From positions 744,001 through 808,000 of the forward strand of contig NZ_LMKN01000001.1 of the NCBI RefSeq assembly GCF_001421535.1: 64,000 bases of DNA, read 5' to 3'. This stretch comes from Sphingomonas sp. Leaf20. GTDB taxonomy: Bacteria; Pseudomonadota; Alphaproteobacteria; Sphingomonadales; Sphingomonadaceae. The notes beneath the pieces are model-generated. The model ran no database searches and was not told the origin of the DNA. It worked only from the letters and a program-made list of their open reading frames with translations. Positions 26,035 to 35,700 of the stretch are shown here, piece after piece (within the stretch, counting starts at the first letter, position 1; the number at the start of each line of letters is the position of its first letter). The position numbers and the translations under genes are program-made.

Positions 26035-26991
26035 TCAGACCTGCCATTCCCCGGGTTTGGCAGTACCGGTGCGGTGAAACTCCCACAGGCGCCGTATTAC
26101 GGCTTGAAAGTCTGCATTCTCGGATGCCAAGCGGTCGCAATTCGCCCAATCCACCTCAGCCCTCTCTCGAGCAGGGATGAGCACTTCGCTTTCGGACGGG
26201 TTGTCCGGGTCGATCCGGATCAAGCCGACACCATGAAGCGAGCTGAGAATTCGCAGCTCCTTGATGGTATCGGAGCCTTCGATCTCCATCGCGGCAAGAT
26301 AGGCGAAATTTGCCCAGGATGAGTTCGACACCGCCTGAAAATATGCCTCTCTGACGTTCGAGCGATTCAGAAGGAGCTTCACCTCGAGCGACCAGAGCCG
26401 AAATTTGCGCGCGCCCACCTCGGAAACGCAATCGCGAATTTCCTTGGTCCAGCCTTGGGACAGGTCCTCCATCGCGACGATGTCGGGATAAAGCCATCTG
26501 TTGCCCTGCGGTCCCCGCTTATTGGACGATCTCTTCTCGTCGATCCTCTGGACGTACAGCCTGGACTCGGTCTGGAGAAAATCTCCAAGTTTTGCGTACA
26601 GATCCGCTTCGTAGATGACGGACGTAGGTTCGCTCGTGGTTTCTGCGGCGATGCCCGGTGCTGCTGGCGCAACATGGACGCCACGTTCCTCGACGGTAGT
26701 GGCTTCCTCGTCCTCGGTGCTTTCGGTCCAGTAAAACAGCCTGGGCCGAACTTCGACGGTCCTGATCTGCGGATTTGATTTCGTGATCTGAGGGCGGTTG
26801 CTGCCAATCTCGGCAACCAATTGTTGCAGGAGATCCGCTTCATTGTGGAGCGCCGCGCTGCGCTCCAGTTTCGCCTGGCACTCTTCGGGGTATGTCGCGA
26901 AGATCCATTCGGCGATCTCGCGCGCCTTGAATCGCTGGCCTGGGCTGCGTCGAAGGCATTCAGCCACGGCTCGGGCGAGTTTCAACGCCAT
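26035..26991 (-). CDS. Winged-helix plus PD-(D/E)xK nuclease-like protein, partner of the type IIG enzyme
   Basis: This is a 318-residue soluble protein. Residues 1-60 (LARAVAECLRRSPGQRFKAR then EIAEWIFATYP) resemble a HARE/winged-helix DNA-binding module. Residues 125-235 have the layout of a PD-(D/E)xK nuclease: an acidic helix (YEADLYAKLGDFLQ), YPD170 with IVAMED, then SLE203-V-K205 and a conserved FQAVSNSSWANFAYLA. I recall similar proteins described as uncharacterised COG2958-type, sometimes near restriction genes, but cannot verify that here. It begins 60 bases after the type IIG-like gene on the same strand, so the two probably form an operon. A restriction or DNA-sensing role is inferred. 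Confidence 0.65.
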   Translation of the reverse strand: MALKLARAVAECLRRSPGQRFKAREIAEWIFATYPEECQAKLERSAALHNEADLLQQLVAEIGSNRPQITKSNPQIRTVEVRPRLFYWTESTEDEEATTVEERGVHVAPAAPGIAAETTSEPTSVIYEADLYAKLGDFLQTESRLYVQRIDEKRSSNKRGPQGNRWLYPDIVAMEDLSQGWTKEIRDCVSEVGARKFRLWSLEVKLLLNRSNVREAYFQAVSNSSWANFAYLAAMEIEGSDTIKELRILSSLHGVGLIRIDPDNPSESEVLIPARERAEVDWANCDRLASENADFQAVIRRLWEFHRTGTAKPGEWQV

Positions 26992-27051
26992 AATGCTTCC
27001 TCCGTCACGCTGCGCGTCCCTATGACCCGATTATCGGCGCAACCAGAGGAA

Positions 27052-30000
27052 TCACGCGGCGCGCCTCAGCGTGTAGCGACCATCGTCGACCGCGACATGG
27101 CCGAGCCTGACCAGCGCGGCGAGCGTTGCGGCGATGCGCGGTTCGGTTTTCATCCCTTGCGCGTACCGGCGCGCAATGTCCGCGCTGGTGAAGCCGGACG
27201 CGCCGCGCAGATCGGCGAGGACGGCCGCGGTCTGGCCGATCGCGTCGCGCGGGAAGGCGGGCTTCCTGGTCGCGGCGACGGGCAGCAGCGCCTCGATCTG
27301 CTGGTCCTGCACCTTTGGCGCGAGCAGGGTGACGCCGGCACGGCGCAGCTGATAGTCGGGGCGCAGCCAGCGGACCTTGCCGGCCTTTTCCTCGGCATGA
27401 CGTTCCGCATTGAGCGCGACGAGGCGGGTGACGATCGCCTCGTCGCCAAGGTCGCGCGGCCAGCCATAGGCGTCGGCGACTGCGGCATCGATCCGGTCGT
27501 GCAGCTCGGCAATGATGTCGACGCGGCCGCGGCGGCGCTGGTCCTGCTCGACCGCGGTGAACGGCCCGTGCTGGCGCAGCTTCTCGCGCAGATTGTAGAG
27601 GCCGGTGAGCGTCAGGTCGGTATGTTCGGCGAGCACCTCTTTGCGCGTCGCGTCGAGTTCCTCGGCGAGATCGCCGATGATCGTGCGCTGCCCGGGGGTG
27701 GCGTCGGGGAAGGGGAACGGGTCGAAGCTGGACGTTTTCACATAGACGGCGGGTCGATCGAAAACGCCGATCATTCCTGCGTTTGCTAAGTACCAACTGG
27801 CATGAATTTGCGAGTGAACGACTCCAAGCGAAGTCGGATCGCCTAACGCCAGACAAATCAATTTATTGTCAGGCAACACGCTGGCGTCCAGGAACTGGAA
27901 GACGCGGTGTTTCGCCGTTTCAACGGTTACCACGTATCGTGGTATTCCTTCGAGCGCAGGTCTCAGTTCGCCACGAGGTTCGCCAAAGATCCACCAGTTA
28001 TCACGGTAGCTTGCTCTATTGTTGAGACCTCGTTCTGGTTTTACCGTCGTTAGCAGATGCTGATACACTTCCGGATAGCGACGACGTACATCAATCTCGG
28101 TTAAACCGAACAGGTCGATAACCAACTGTGCGCGCGAGCGGGCCATCAGATCGCGCCTGTTACGATAAGGGCGGATATGTCGTTCCAAGCCCTCTCGCTG
28201 ATTAAGCCCAAAGTGCTCCGCCTCGACGCGTGAGACGATGAAACCAGCACCGTGGAGCTTAACGCCTGGCGAGCAAATCCAATTGTTAGCCAGCAGCGAC
28301 GTCGCGCGTGTCACATCCGGGCCGACACTGAGATCAGAGTGTATCTCTCCCTCTGTTGCGGACATCTCAATTTTTGGAGCGTCGGTGTCGAGTCCGCTTT
28401 CCTGCGTCACGTGATATAGGATGCCCTCACGTGAGCCGGCCTCGGCGACTGTCATCGCGATCCGTACGGCTGCCGCGTCGCGTGTCGCTTTGGTCCAGGG
28501 ATGATCGGGGACTGCCATTGCCAGACTGATCGGCTGGCGCGCGTCCATCCGCGCCGCCATCACGCGGCGACTGAATTCCATCGTGATCGAATTGGTGGTG
28601 ACGAAGCCGAAGCGCTTGAGCCGCGTGCCCTTCTCGGTCAGCCGCTCGGCGGCGCGGTCCCACCAGTACATCACGAAATCGGCGGACTTGTTGATCTTCG
28701 GGTGCGCCTTCCACAACGCGGTCGCATAGCCGTGTCCGAGCCGGGCGCGGACGTCCTTGCCGCCGATGAAGGGCGGGTTGCCGACGATGTAATCCGCCTC
28801 CGGCCAGTCGGGCCGGCGCGGGTTGGGATATTCGTCGAACGTCCCGTCGTCGCGCAGCCGCCCATCGTCATGCTTCAGCACCGCGTCCATCGGGGTGATG
28901 TTGGTGAGGCGTTCGAGCACCGGGTCGGCGATCTGCCCGCCGTTGCGCATCTGCCATTGCAGATAGCCGAGCCACAGCACGAGCTCGGCGATCGCGGCGG
29001 CGCGCGGGTTGAGCTCGAGCCCGAGGAAGTTACGCGGGTGGACGGTCGCGGTCTCGAGCGCGAGCGCCTCCTGCCCGCCGAGATCGGCGAGCACTTCGAG
29101 CACATCGCCTTCGAGCCGCTTCATCAGTTCGAGCGCGACATAGAGAAAATTGCCGGTGCCGCACGCCGGATCGAGGATCTTCGTGCCCGCCAGCTTTTCG
29201 TGGAAGTCATGCACCGCGCGGATCGCGCCGCGCGGATCGGCGCCGCGCTCGCGCTCGACGGTGCCGAGCACTTCGGTCTCCCATTCGCGCTGGAGCGGCT
29301 CGATGATCGTTGCGATAACGAGCCGCTCGACATAGGCGCGCGGCGTGTAATGCGCGCCCAGACGCTTGCGCTCGACCGGATCGAGCGCCTGTTCGAGCAG
29401 GGTGCCGAAGATCGCGGGCTCGACCTCGGTCCAGACGTGCCTGGCCGCTTCGTACAGCTCGCCGATCTCCTCCTTGTGGAGCGGGATGGCGGTGCGATCG
29501 GCGAACAGGCCGCCGTTAAATTTCCGGATTTCCTTGCGGAGCAGCTCCGAGAACCGAGCGCCTTTGTCCATGTCACGCCACAAGCCTTCGAGCATCGGCG
29601 CGAAGCTTGCCGGATTGTCTCGAGCCTCGCCCAACATCACGGTGAAGCTCCCTTCTGGCAGCAGCTTGGTATCCTCGGCGAACATCGTGAACAGGCAACG
29701 CATCAGAAAATGCGCGACGGGTTCGGGCTGATAGCCGCGTTCCTCGAGCATCTTGCTGACATGCGCGAGCCGCTTCGCGATGTCGCGGGTGACGACGGCG
29801 GCGTGTCTGGCGGGATCGAGACTGTGCGGATCGAGCCAGATCGCGCGGAGGCGGTCGCGGATCTTGGGGTCGCGCAGATCGCTCAGATAGATACGGAACC
29901 CGGCGCGATCGGGAAACTGGCGGTAATTTTTTCCCTGGCCGGAAAAGTCGGCGAAAACCTCGATCGCATGGCCGACATCGACGACCAGAATGAAGGGCGG

Positions 30001-30444
30001 CCAGCCATGGTCGGGGGGAAGCGCGCGCGCATATTGTTCGGCCTGCTCGCGGGCGTTGCGCATCAGTACGTCCCAGCCCCGCTGCGCGCTGCGGCGGCCG
30101 CGCGCCTGTGGCGCGGCGAAGCCCGGCAGGACGGTCTGCTCGGGGAGTGCGACCTCCTTCGCGCCGCCGAGTTCGCGGCTCTGCTTTGCTTCGAGCACGA
30201 AGCTGCCGCGCTTGTAGAGATCGATCCGGCCATGGCCGGATTTCCCGGCCTCGTCGTGGAACGTCACGGCACGCTCGAAGACGTAATCATTCCGGTGTCG
30301 TGTTGCCGCGGCGGGTTCCGGCTGGGGCAGGTCGAGCAGGCTGCACAGCTCGGTCAGGAAGAGGGGAAAGTTCGCCCGCTCGGCGCCGCCCTCGTTTGAC
30401 ACCCAACGCGCGACGAACCGTTCAAGTGTTTCGTTTTCCCCCAT
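27052..30444 (-). CDS. Type IIG-like restriction-modification enzyme (N6-adenine methyltransferase with nuclease-like N-terminus)
   Basis: This large DNA methyltransferase has 1130 residues. Near the N-terminus, GRID75LYKRGSFVLE85AK87 fits a PD-(D/E)xK nuclease core. The AdoMet site is DPACGTGNFLYVALEL from Asp425 (motif I), preceded by LGAHYTPRAYVERLV. The catalytic motif IV is NPPF at 556-559 (IVGNPPFIGGKDVRARLG). The C-terminal 500 residues would recognise the target. Start 30444 (MGENETLERFVARW) is used rather than the far-upstream frame, which is non-protein-like. It lacks the Rease/Mtase subunit neighbours of type I systems. The downstream nuclease-like gene is probably co-transcribed. 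PglX or DISARM-type methylases are alternatives, but no helicase or other partner genes of those systems are present. Confidence 0.82.
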   Translation of the reverse strand: MGENETLERFVARWVSNEGGAERANFPLFLTELCSLLDLPQPEPAAATRHRNDYVFERAVTFHDEAGKSGHGRIDLYKRGSFVLEAKQSRELGGAKEVALPEQTVLPGFAAPQARGRRSAQRGWDVLMRNAREQAEQYARALPPDHGWPPFILVVDVGHAIEVFADFSGQGKNYRQFPDRAGFRIYLSDLRDPKIRDRLRAIWLDPHSLDPARHAAVVTRDIAKRLAHVSKMLEERGYQPEPVAHFLMRCLFTMFAEDTKLLPEGSFTVMLGEARDNPASFAPMLEGLWRDMDKGARFSELLRKEIRKFNGGLFADRTAIPLHKEEIGELYEAARHVWTEVEPAIFGTLLEQALDPVERKRLGAHYTPRAYVERLVIATIIEPLQREWETEVLGTVERERGADPRGAIRAVHDFHEKLAGTKILDPACGTGNFLYVALELMKRLEGDVLEVLADLGGQEALALETATVHPRNFLGLELNPRAAAIAELVLWLGYLQWQMRNGGQIADPVLERLTNITPMDAVLKHDDGRLRDDGTFDEYPNPRRPDWPEADYIVGNPPFIGGKDVRARLGHGYATALWKAHPKINKSADFVMYWWDRAAERLTEKGTRLKRFGFVTTNSITMEFSRRVMAARMDARQPISLAMAVPDHPWTKATRDAAAVRIAMTVAEAGSREGILYHVTQESGLDTDAPKIEMSATEGEIHSDLSVGPDVTRATSLLANNWICSPGVKLHGAGFIVSRVEAEHFGLNQREGLERHIRPYRNRRDLMARSRAQLVIDLFGLTEIDVRRRYPEVYQHLLTTVKPERGLNNRASYRDNWWIFGEPRGELRPALEGIPRYVVTVETAKHRVFQFLDASVLPDNKLICLALGDPTSLGVVHSQIHASWYLANAGMIGVFDRPAVYVKTSSFDPFPFPDATPGQRTIIGDLAEELDATRKEVLAEHTDLTLTGLYNLREKLRQHGPFTAVEQDQRRRGRVDIIAELHDRIDAAVADAYGWPRDLGDEAIVTRLVALNAERHAEEKAGKVRWLRPDYQLRRAGVTLLAPKVQDQQIEALLPVAATRKPAFPRDAIGQTAAVLADLRGASGFTSADIARRYAQGMKTEPRIAATLAALVRLGHVAVDDGRYTLRRAA

Positions 30445-31407
30445 GACACTTGGTCTAGGGTCAGCGGTTCGCGGGCGGCAAACGAATACTCGTAGAGATT
30501 GAGCTAGTATTTGGCTGCGACGAGAAAAGAACGCTGTTTTGGCAGTATAAAACTTGCGATCTCTATTTGGGCAATTTCTAGTTTTTGTTATTCGCGACGC
30601 AATCCCGCAATTAATTGGGCTCGCATAGCCGGCATTTGCCAGCCGACCTCGCTGCACGCGAATCGCGTTATCATCGGACGCTGCCCGAAACCACGCATCC
30701 TCCCCAGGATGCACGGGACGGCGCAAGCCGGCACGCTCGCCCGCGGTCGCTGGATGCTGAACCCGTTGGGTTCGGGGCCTCGGGGGCTGAGTGGAGCCGC
30801 AAACCTGCGCACGCCAACGGCGTTCCTCTTATATTTAACCTTGCAGGGATAGGTTCTGACCACCCGGTGAATTCGCGTTACTAAGGTCAACGCGCCGCCC
30901 CAGCGAAGCAAGGGCCTTGGCAAGAGGCGACTCGTTACCGGTCCGGAAAGCGGCCGGGTCCTCGGCGGAGACGGTCGCCAGCATCGCCGCCGTCCGAACG
31001 GAGACCAGTCGGGTGCGCCAGCTTTCCGCTTTCATTCGCCCCGTCGCAGTCCCGCATCCTTGCATAGGTGCAGGCGCATAGTTGCGTCTGCGGGTTTCCG
31101 GGGCCTGCGACAGCGCGCGAGCGGCGCGGCGGTCGAATACTCCGTTTTGAAACTAATTCAGTCGTCACCGACCAGGTCGACGGGGAATTATATCTCCCTT
31201 ATCATCGCCATCGAATGCCCGCTCGGCAATTGACCCCGATGCCTTCCAGAAAGTCTTGGGGTTTACCGCCGTTATGGCGCCAACTCCGATTTTCCGGATT
31301 TCACGACGCGCTATCCTTGCCGCTCATTCGACGAACTCCACCATGTCGTCGGATCTGACGGGTCTGCGCGTGACAGTGCGTCGCACGCGGTCATTTGGGA
31401 GGGCAGC
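30445..31407. other. Non-coding interval between the restriction module and the giant-gene array
   Basis: About 960 bases contain only short overlapping frames with no family resemblance. The composition dips (30480-30660 is AT-richer) and rises again. A 16-base near-copy of the tRNA-Arg 3' end lies at 31005-31020. Nothing else recognisable was found. It should hold the promoters for both the leftward restriction gene and the rightward array. Confidence 0.5.
31005..31020 (+). repeat. Candidate attR core (15/16 match to tRNA-Arg 3' end)
   Basis: CCAGTCGGGTGCGCCA differs from the tRNA end CCAGTCGGGTGCACCA by one base and is in the same orientation. It would define an island of about 15 kb. No integrase is nearby, and the match is short. 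Confidence 0.4.
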
Positions 31408-31805
31408 ATGAAGACGTCTGACACCGATACGCAGTTCGTGAGCTTGGCAACTGGCGCCAACCTTCCATCTTCCAATCCGCAGTTCGCCAATCTGTCGTTT
31501 AACATCACCTCTGCGGCACTCTTCATAGCCGGCACCAACCCGACGGTGCAGGTGCAGATCCTCCTCGGAGCCGAGCCCATGTGGACTGTTCAGGTCAGCC
31601 AGAATAGCCGAGCGTCGCCTGTGCGAGCGATCAGAAACTTGGTTCGGCGACACTCACGGCAGGCTCGTCCGTCTCGCTGCAACTGGTCGGGCCGGCCATC
31701 ATCGTCAGCTTCTCGGGCACGCTTATCGATGGCGCGAGCGAATCGACCTGCACGGGCCAGCAGATCGCGACGTTCCAGACCAGTACGCAAGCAACCGACG
31801 CATAA
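31408..31805 (+). pseudogene. Small protein gene at the head of the giant array, frameshifted
   Basis: I do not recognise a family. The first frame reads MKTSDTDTQFVSLATGANLP and then NLSFNITSAALFIAGTNPTVQVQILLGAEPMW. Near 31605-31612 (aatagccgagcg) the coding signal moves to another frame: CASDQKLGSATLTAGSSVSL, then VGPAIIVSFSGTLIDGASES and a stop at 31803-31805. Joining them by adding one base gives about 132 residues, rich in Ser, Thr and Ala and beta-like, with no signal peptide. One missing C in the AGCCGAG stretch explains the shift. It may be a true mutation or a sequencing error. The next gene begins within about 70 bases. Confidence 0.55.
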
Positions 31806-31872
31806 GACCGGCGTGGGCCTGAAGCGCCCCCGATGCGACGTTACCGTGTCCGGCCCAGGCCATGGCGGGATC

Positions 31873-32761
31873 GTGTCCCGTCTCGTCCTTGGCGTCATGC
31901 TGTCGGCGACGGCAGCGGTGGGAGCGGCGGGGGCAGCGGGGGCAGCGGCGGATATCGCGATCACGCGCTGCGCGACCTGCGTGCCCCCCGGGCCGCCGGT
32001 CGATGCGGGATCTCGCGTCCGGCGCGACATCCTGCCGGCCGTTTTCGAGATCGTCCTCGATCCGGCGGTCGCGCGGGCCACGGTAACCGTGTTCTTGGGG
32101 GAGGCGACGATGAACGGGATCATGATCGACTATCGCAACCCGGTCGCACCGTTCAGCGTGGGTGCCGGCGGTTGCAGCATGACCGGGACGGTGATGTTGC
32201 GGCTCAACGACACGCCGAACGTCTCCGCACTCTATATCGACGGCGTGGTTTCGGGATCCCCCGATCCCGCGAAATGCACGGCGACCGCGCGGCGCGCGGC
32301 GCGCGGCGTGGGGCCCGACGCGCGCGTTTCGCGGCGACCTTGTGCAATGGCGCACGCCGGTCGCGATCACGGTGCTGCGCGACCGGCATCTCCTCACCGC
32401 CAGCGTTGCGATCGAGGTCGACGTCGTCCAGCAGACCGGCGGTGACCAGGCGATACTGCTGTCGCTGTTCAACGGCGCACAGCGGATCTGGAGCACGCCG
32501 GTGACGAGCGCGGGTGCGGTAACGCTCACGCAGGATGTCGCGATGGGCGAGATCGTCGTCCGCAAGGGCGCACGCTTCACGATCACCCTGCCCTCTGCGC
32601 TCAGCCAGGGGCAACTCATCGCGCAGGATCTGACGATCGTAACGGGCACGACGATCGTCGACGCGAGCGGCGTCCTGTCGAGCTGGCCCGTCGCGCCCGC
32701 CCCCGCGCCACCCGGCAACCGCAGCGTCCCGCCGGCGACGGCACCAAGCGGCGTGCAGTGA
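31873..32761 (+). pseudogene. Putative exported/beta-rich protein gene of the giant array, frameshifted
   Basis: I do not recognise a family. From a GTG at 31873 the frame gives a signal-like start (VSRLVLGVMLSATAAVG plus an Ala/Gly-rich stretch), then DIAITRCATCVPPGPPV and IVLDPAVARATVTVFLGEAT. Around 32287-32310, in a run of GCGC repeats, the plausible frame switches to AFRGDLVQWRTPVAITVLRD and then LTASVAIEVDVVQQTGGDQA, ending at 32761. The joined product is about 295 residues, beta-rich, with a Pro/Ala tail. The stop overlaps the next GTG as GTGA, so the large gene downstream is coupled to it. The start and the frameshift position are uncertain. Confidence 0.5.
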
Positions 32762-35700
32762 CGATGGTTCCGGCGCAGGCCGTCTTCATCCCCTGTGGAC
32801 CGGGCGTCTATGCCCTCCAGGCAGAGGGGGCCGACGCCGCCTATGGCTGGGTCGGCTATGCGCTTGGCGCTCAGGACCAGCCCCCTGCCAACCAGCCGAT
32901 CACGCTTTCGGACGCCTTCAACCGCTATCAGGGCAGCTACATCTTTGCATCTGCGATGCCCAGCACCGCGGGCATGAACGGGCTCCAGGCCAACATCCGG
33001 GCATTTCTGCGGCAGATCGACCAGTCGGCGGCCCGCGGCCTGATCTGGCTGCCCGATCCGACGCTGGCAAACCCGCTGCCGGGGAACGCACCGGGCCGCT
33101 TCGCCATCACCTTTCTCCGGAGCTTGTCGGGCATCCAGGCGGTCGAGAATTTCAGCCTGTGGCTCGGCCCGAACAATGGCTTCACCTTTTCCGTCGGGCA
33201 GAACAGCCAGATCGGCTGGAGCGACGCGAACCAGGCGGTCACGTTCTCGGGAAAGACGGGCTATTCCTACATCGATCCGCCGAGCGGCATTCCCGGCGAT
33301 GCGGGGCTGCTCGTGCAGTCCAATCCCACCGGCGACGATGTCGACATGATCCTGCCGCTGACCGGCCCGCGTGCCGGCGCGTTCGTGCTGACGACGCGGA
33401 TGACGCCCTCGACCACCTTTCCCACGCTGCAGCCGGGCGTGGGGTTCTGGGCCAATGCTGCGGGCACCGATATCGCGGCGTGCTTTCCCGTCCTCGATGC
33501 CGCAACCGTCGATCCAGCCGCGTCGGTCTTGCTCGCGACCGTGCTCGATCCGCTCGATCCGCTCAACCTCGCGCTGCCGACGACAGGCCCGGTCACGCTC
33601 GACGGGGGGCAGCTGCGCACCGGTTTCGCGGTAACCGGCGTCGCGCCTGCGTGGACCAGCTGGTTTCGCACCCTCGACGGACGCGCCATCGCGCTCACCC
33701 CGCTTGAGGGCGAAAGCGTCGGCGCCTTTGATGGCCCGCCCGATCACGGCGGCGGGTTCGCGTTCATGGCGCAACATGCCGGGACCGGCATCCCCGCGCC
33801 GAACGCGGGGGCGTTCGCGCTGACGCTGGCGGGCGATTACGGGCTCGCGACGGAAGGCATGGCGCCGGGCTGTGCGGGACAGACGCTGCTGCCGGGGCTG
33901 TTCGGATCGGAGCGGTTCAGCTTCACCGGCTGGGATCCGGACCAGCCCGACGCCGGATCGCGGCTCCGCTTCCTTACGGCGCAACCGGCCTATGCGCCGG
34001 TCTTCCCGTTTCCAGCGGCGACGATGACTAATCTGGAGCACGGCATGGTCGCGGCACAGCGGTTGACGGGCACCTATCGTACCGCCTGGGCGAGTCTCAT
34101 CGGCCCCTCCCCGCTCTATCAGGCCGAGCCGGATGGCGGCGCCTATTATGGCGGCGCGCCGTTGGGTGCCGCGGGGTCGGATGGTACGGCGTCGCGCGGC
34201 ACGCCCTTGCTTGGATCGGCGCCGCCCGCGACATCGGTGCCGCAGCAGCCGGGCTTTTCCGTGCCGATCGCGCCCTATGCCGCCTATGTCCCCGATCCGA
34301 CCGGATGGAACGCTGCGGGCGGCACCGCGAGCGCGGTCGGGGCCTTTGAAAGCCAGATTCTGTCGGCCACGCGCAAGACGATCCTCGGCGGCGCGCGCTC
34401 GGCGGCGCGCGCCGCGCGTGCGCTCCGGCGCGAAAGGCGGCTCGCCGCGGATGGCGTTGGCGACGCCCCCGCCGGCAGCTGGACCACCACTCGCCAGGGA
34501 CTGCTCGCGCAGGTTGCCGCGACCGAAGGCGCCACCGATCTGCTCGCGGTGGCGCTGGCGCAATATCAGCCGCGTGACGGCGGTTCGCTGACCACCCTGG
34601 GCTTTACCGCCCCGACCGCGACGCTTCAGGACGCGCTCCAGACGAGCCAGTTGTTCGCGGTCGCGGTCAACGCGGAGCCGCTCGCCAGCTTCTCGCAGAC
34701 GCTCGACATCGCCGACTGGCAATTCGACGTCGCGGTCGGCGAGGGCGTGCGGCCGATCGACTACAGCAATATCCTGCTGCTGAAATATTGCGATGGCCCG
34801 CTGATCGACTGGGCGCGGAACCCCAACACCTGGGTCGACCCGCTCGAGTTCTCGTTGCTGTCAGGGATGGATCCCGCGTTCGGCTATACCAGCGTGTCGA
34901 CCTGGCTCGTGGCCTATCTCGAGGCTGCCATCGCCTCGAGCAAGACCTGCCCGCTTTACGCCAATATCGCAGCGATCGCGACGCAGGCGGATTGGCGGGG
35001 GTTCCTCGCCCTGCGCGCCTCGCTCCCGCCAGCGTCGGCGCTGCCCCCGCAGATCGCCGGGCTGGCCGCGGGGATCGATCCGAGTCGGCTTTATGCGCAT
35101 CATTTCGGCGCGACGCTCAGCCGTGTGACGCTTGCCCCCGATCCGGGCACCGGCGCGCCGCCGACCGCAGCGCTGACGATCGACGGCGTCTCCAGCCTGT
35201 TCGGTCTGATCGACTATCAGGACCCGCTCTATCTCGCGTCGATCGCGGCGGGGAGCGATCCCGACACGCCGCTCGCGATCGATACCGACGACGCGTTCGG
35301 GTTCCGCGTCCTCAATCTGCAGGCGCTGTTCGTCAATGCGCGGATGACCAGTTTCGAGAGCCGGATCCAGCTCTCGATCAACGAACTGTTCGGTGCCCCG
35401 GTGACCGCGACGCGCCGCGCGGCGCCGGATGCCGGGTATAATCCGGTCGATCCCACCTTCCCCGACGCGTGGCAGGCGTCCGAGGGGAACGGCGTTGTGC
35501 TGGCCGGCAGCGCGGTCAGTCAGAACGGCAAGACCGCCTATGTCTTCCGGCAGACGCGGCCCGTCCTGTTCGCCATCGACACGCCCGCGTTGAACGCGAT
35601 CACGCTGTCACGCGTGCAGTTCGACACGCTCGGCGTGTCCGACGACATCTGGCCGTCGGGCACGGTGCCGACGATCACCAGCCGCTTCCTGCTGTGGGGT

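Larger units (their letters stand above)
15971..31020. mobile_element. Decayed P2-like prophage island in tRNA-Arg, with accessory genes
   Basis: The interval runs from the tRNA-Arg 3' end to a 16-base near-copy of that end. It holds P2-type head genes N, O, P and Q in the P2 order with their divergent orientation, plus a DNA methylase, a HEPN-like gene, a broken umuC-like gene and a restriction-type gene pair. Tail, lysis, replication and integrase genes are missing, and N and O carry inactivating lesions. The base composition of several stretches (18.0-19.6, 23.5-24.7 and 26.0-26.9 kb) is visibly less GC-rich than the flanks. The left edge is firm. The right edge rests only on the near-repeat at 31005-31020 and could lie earlier. 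Confidence 0.65.

Noticed and set aside
27052..30444. BREX (PglX) or DISARM methylase
   Set aside because: None of the partner genes (PglZ, BrxL, DrmA/B/C, helicases) lies nearby, and the N-terminal nuclease-like motif favours a type IIG-like enzyme.
15971..31407. Integrase or transposase gene for the island
   Set aside because: I looked for a tyrosine or serine recombinase and for IS-type terminal repeats with a DDE protein on both strands and found none.
31723..34722. 999-codon minus-strand frame opposite the start of the giant array
   Set aside because: Arg-rich shadow translation. The plus strand has coupled genes with protein-like composition.
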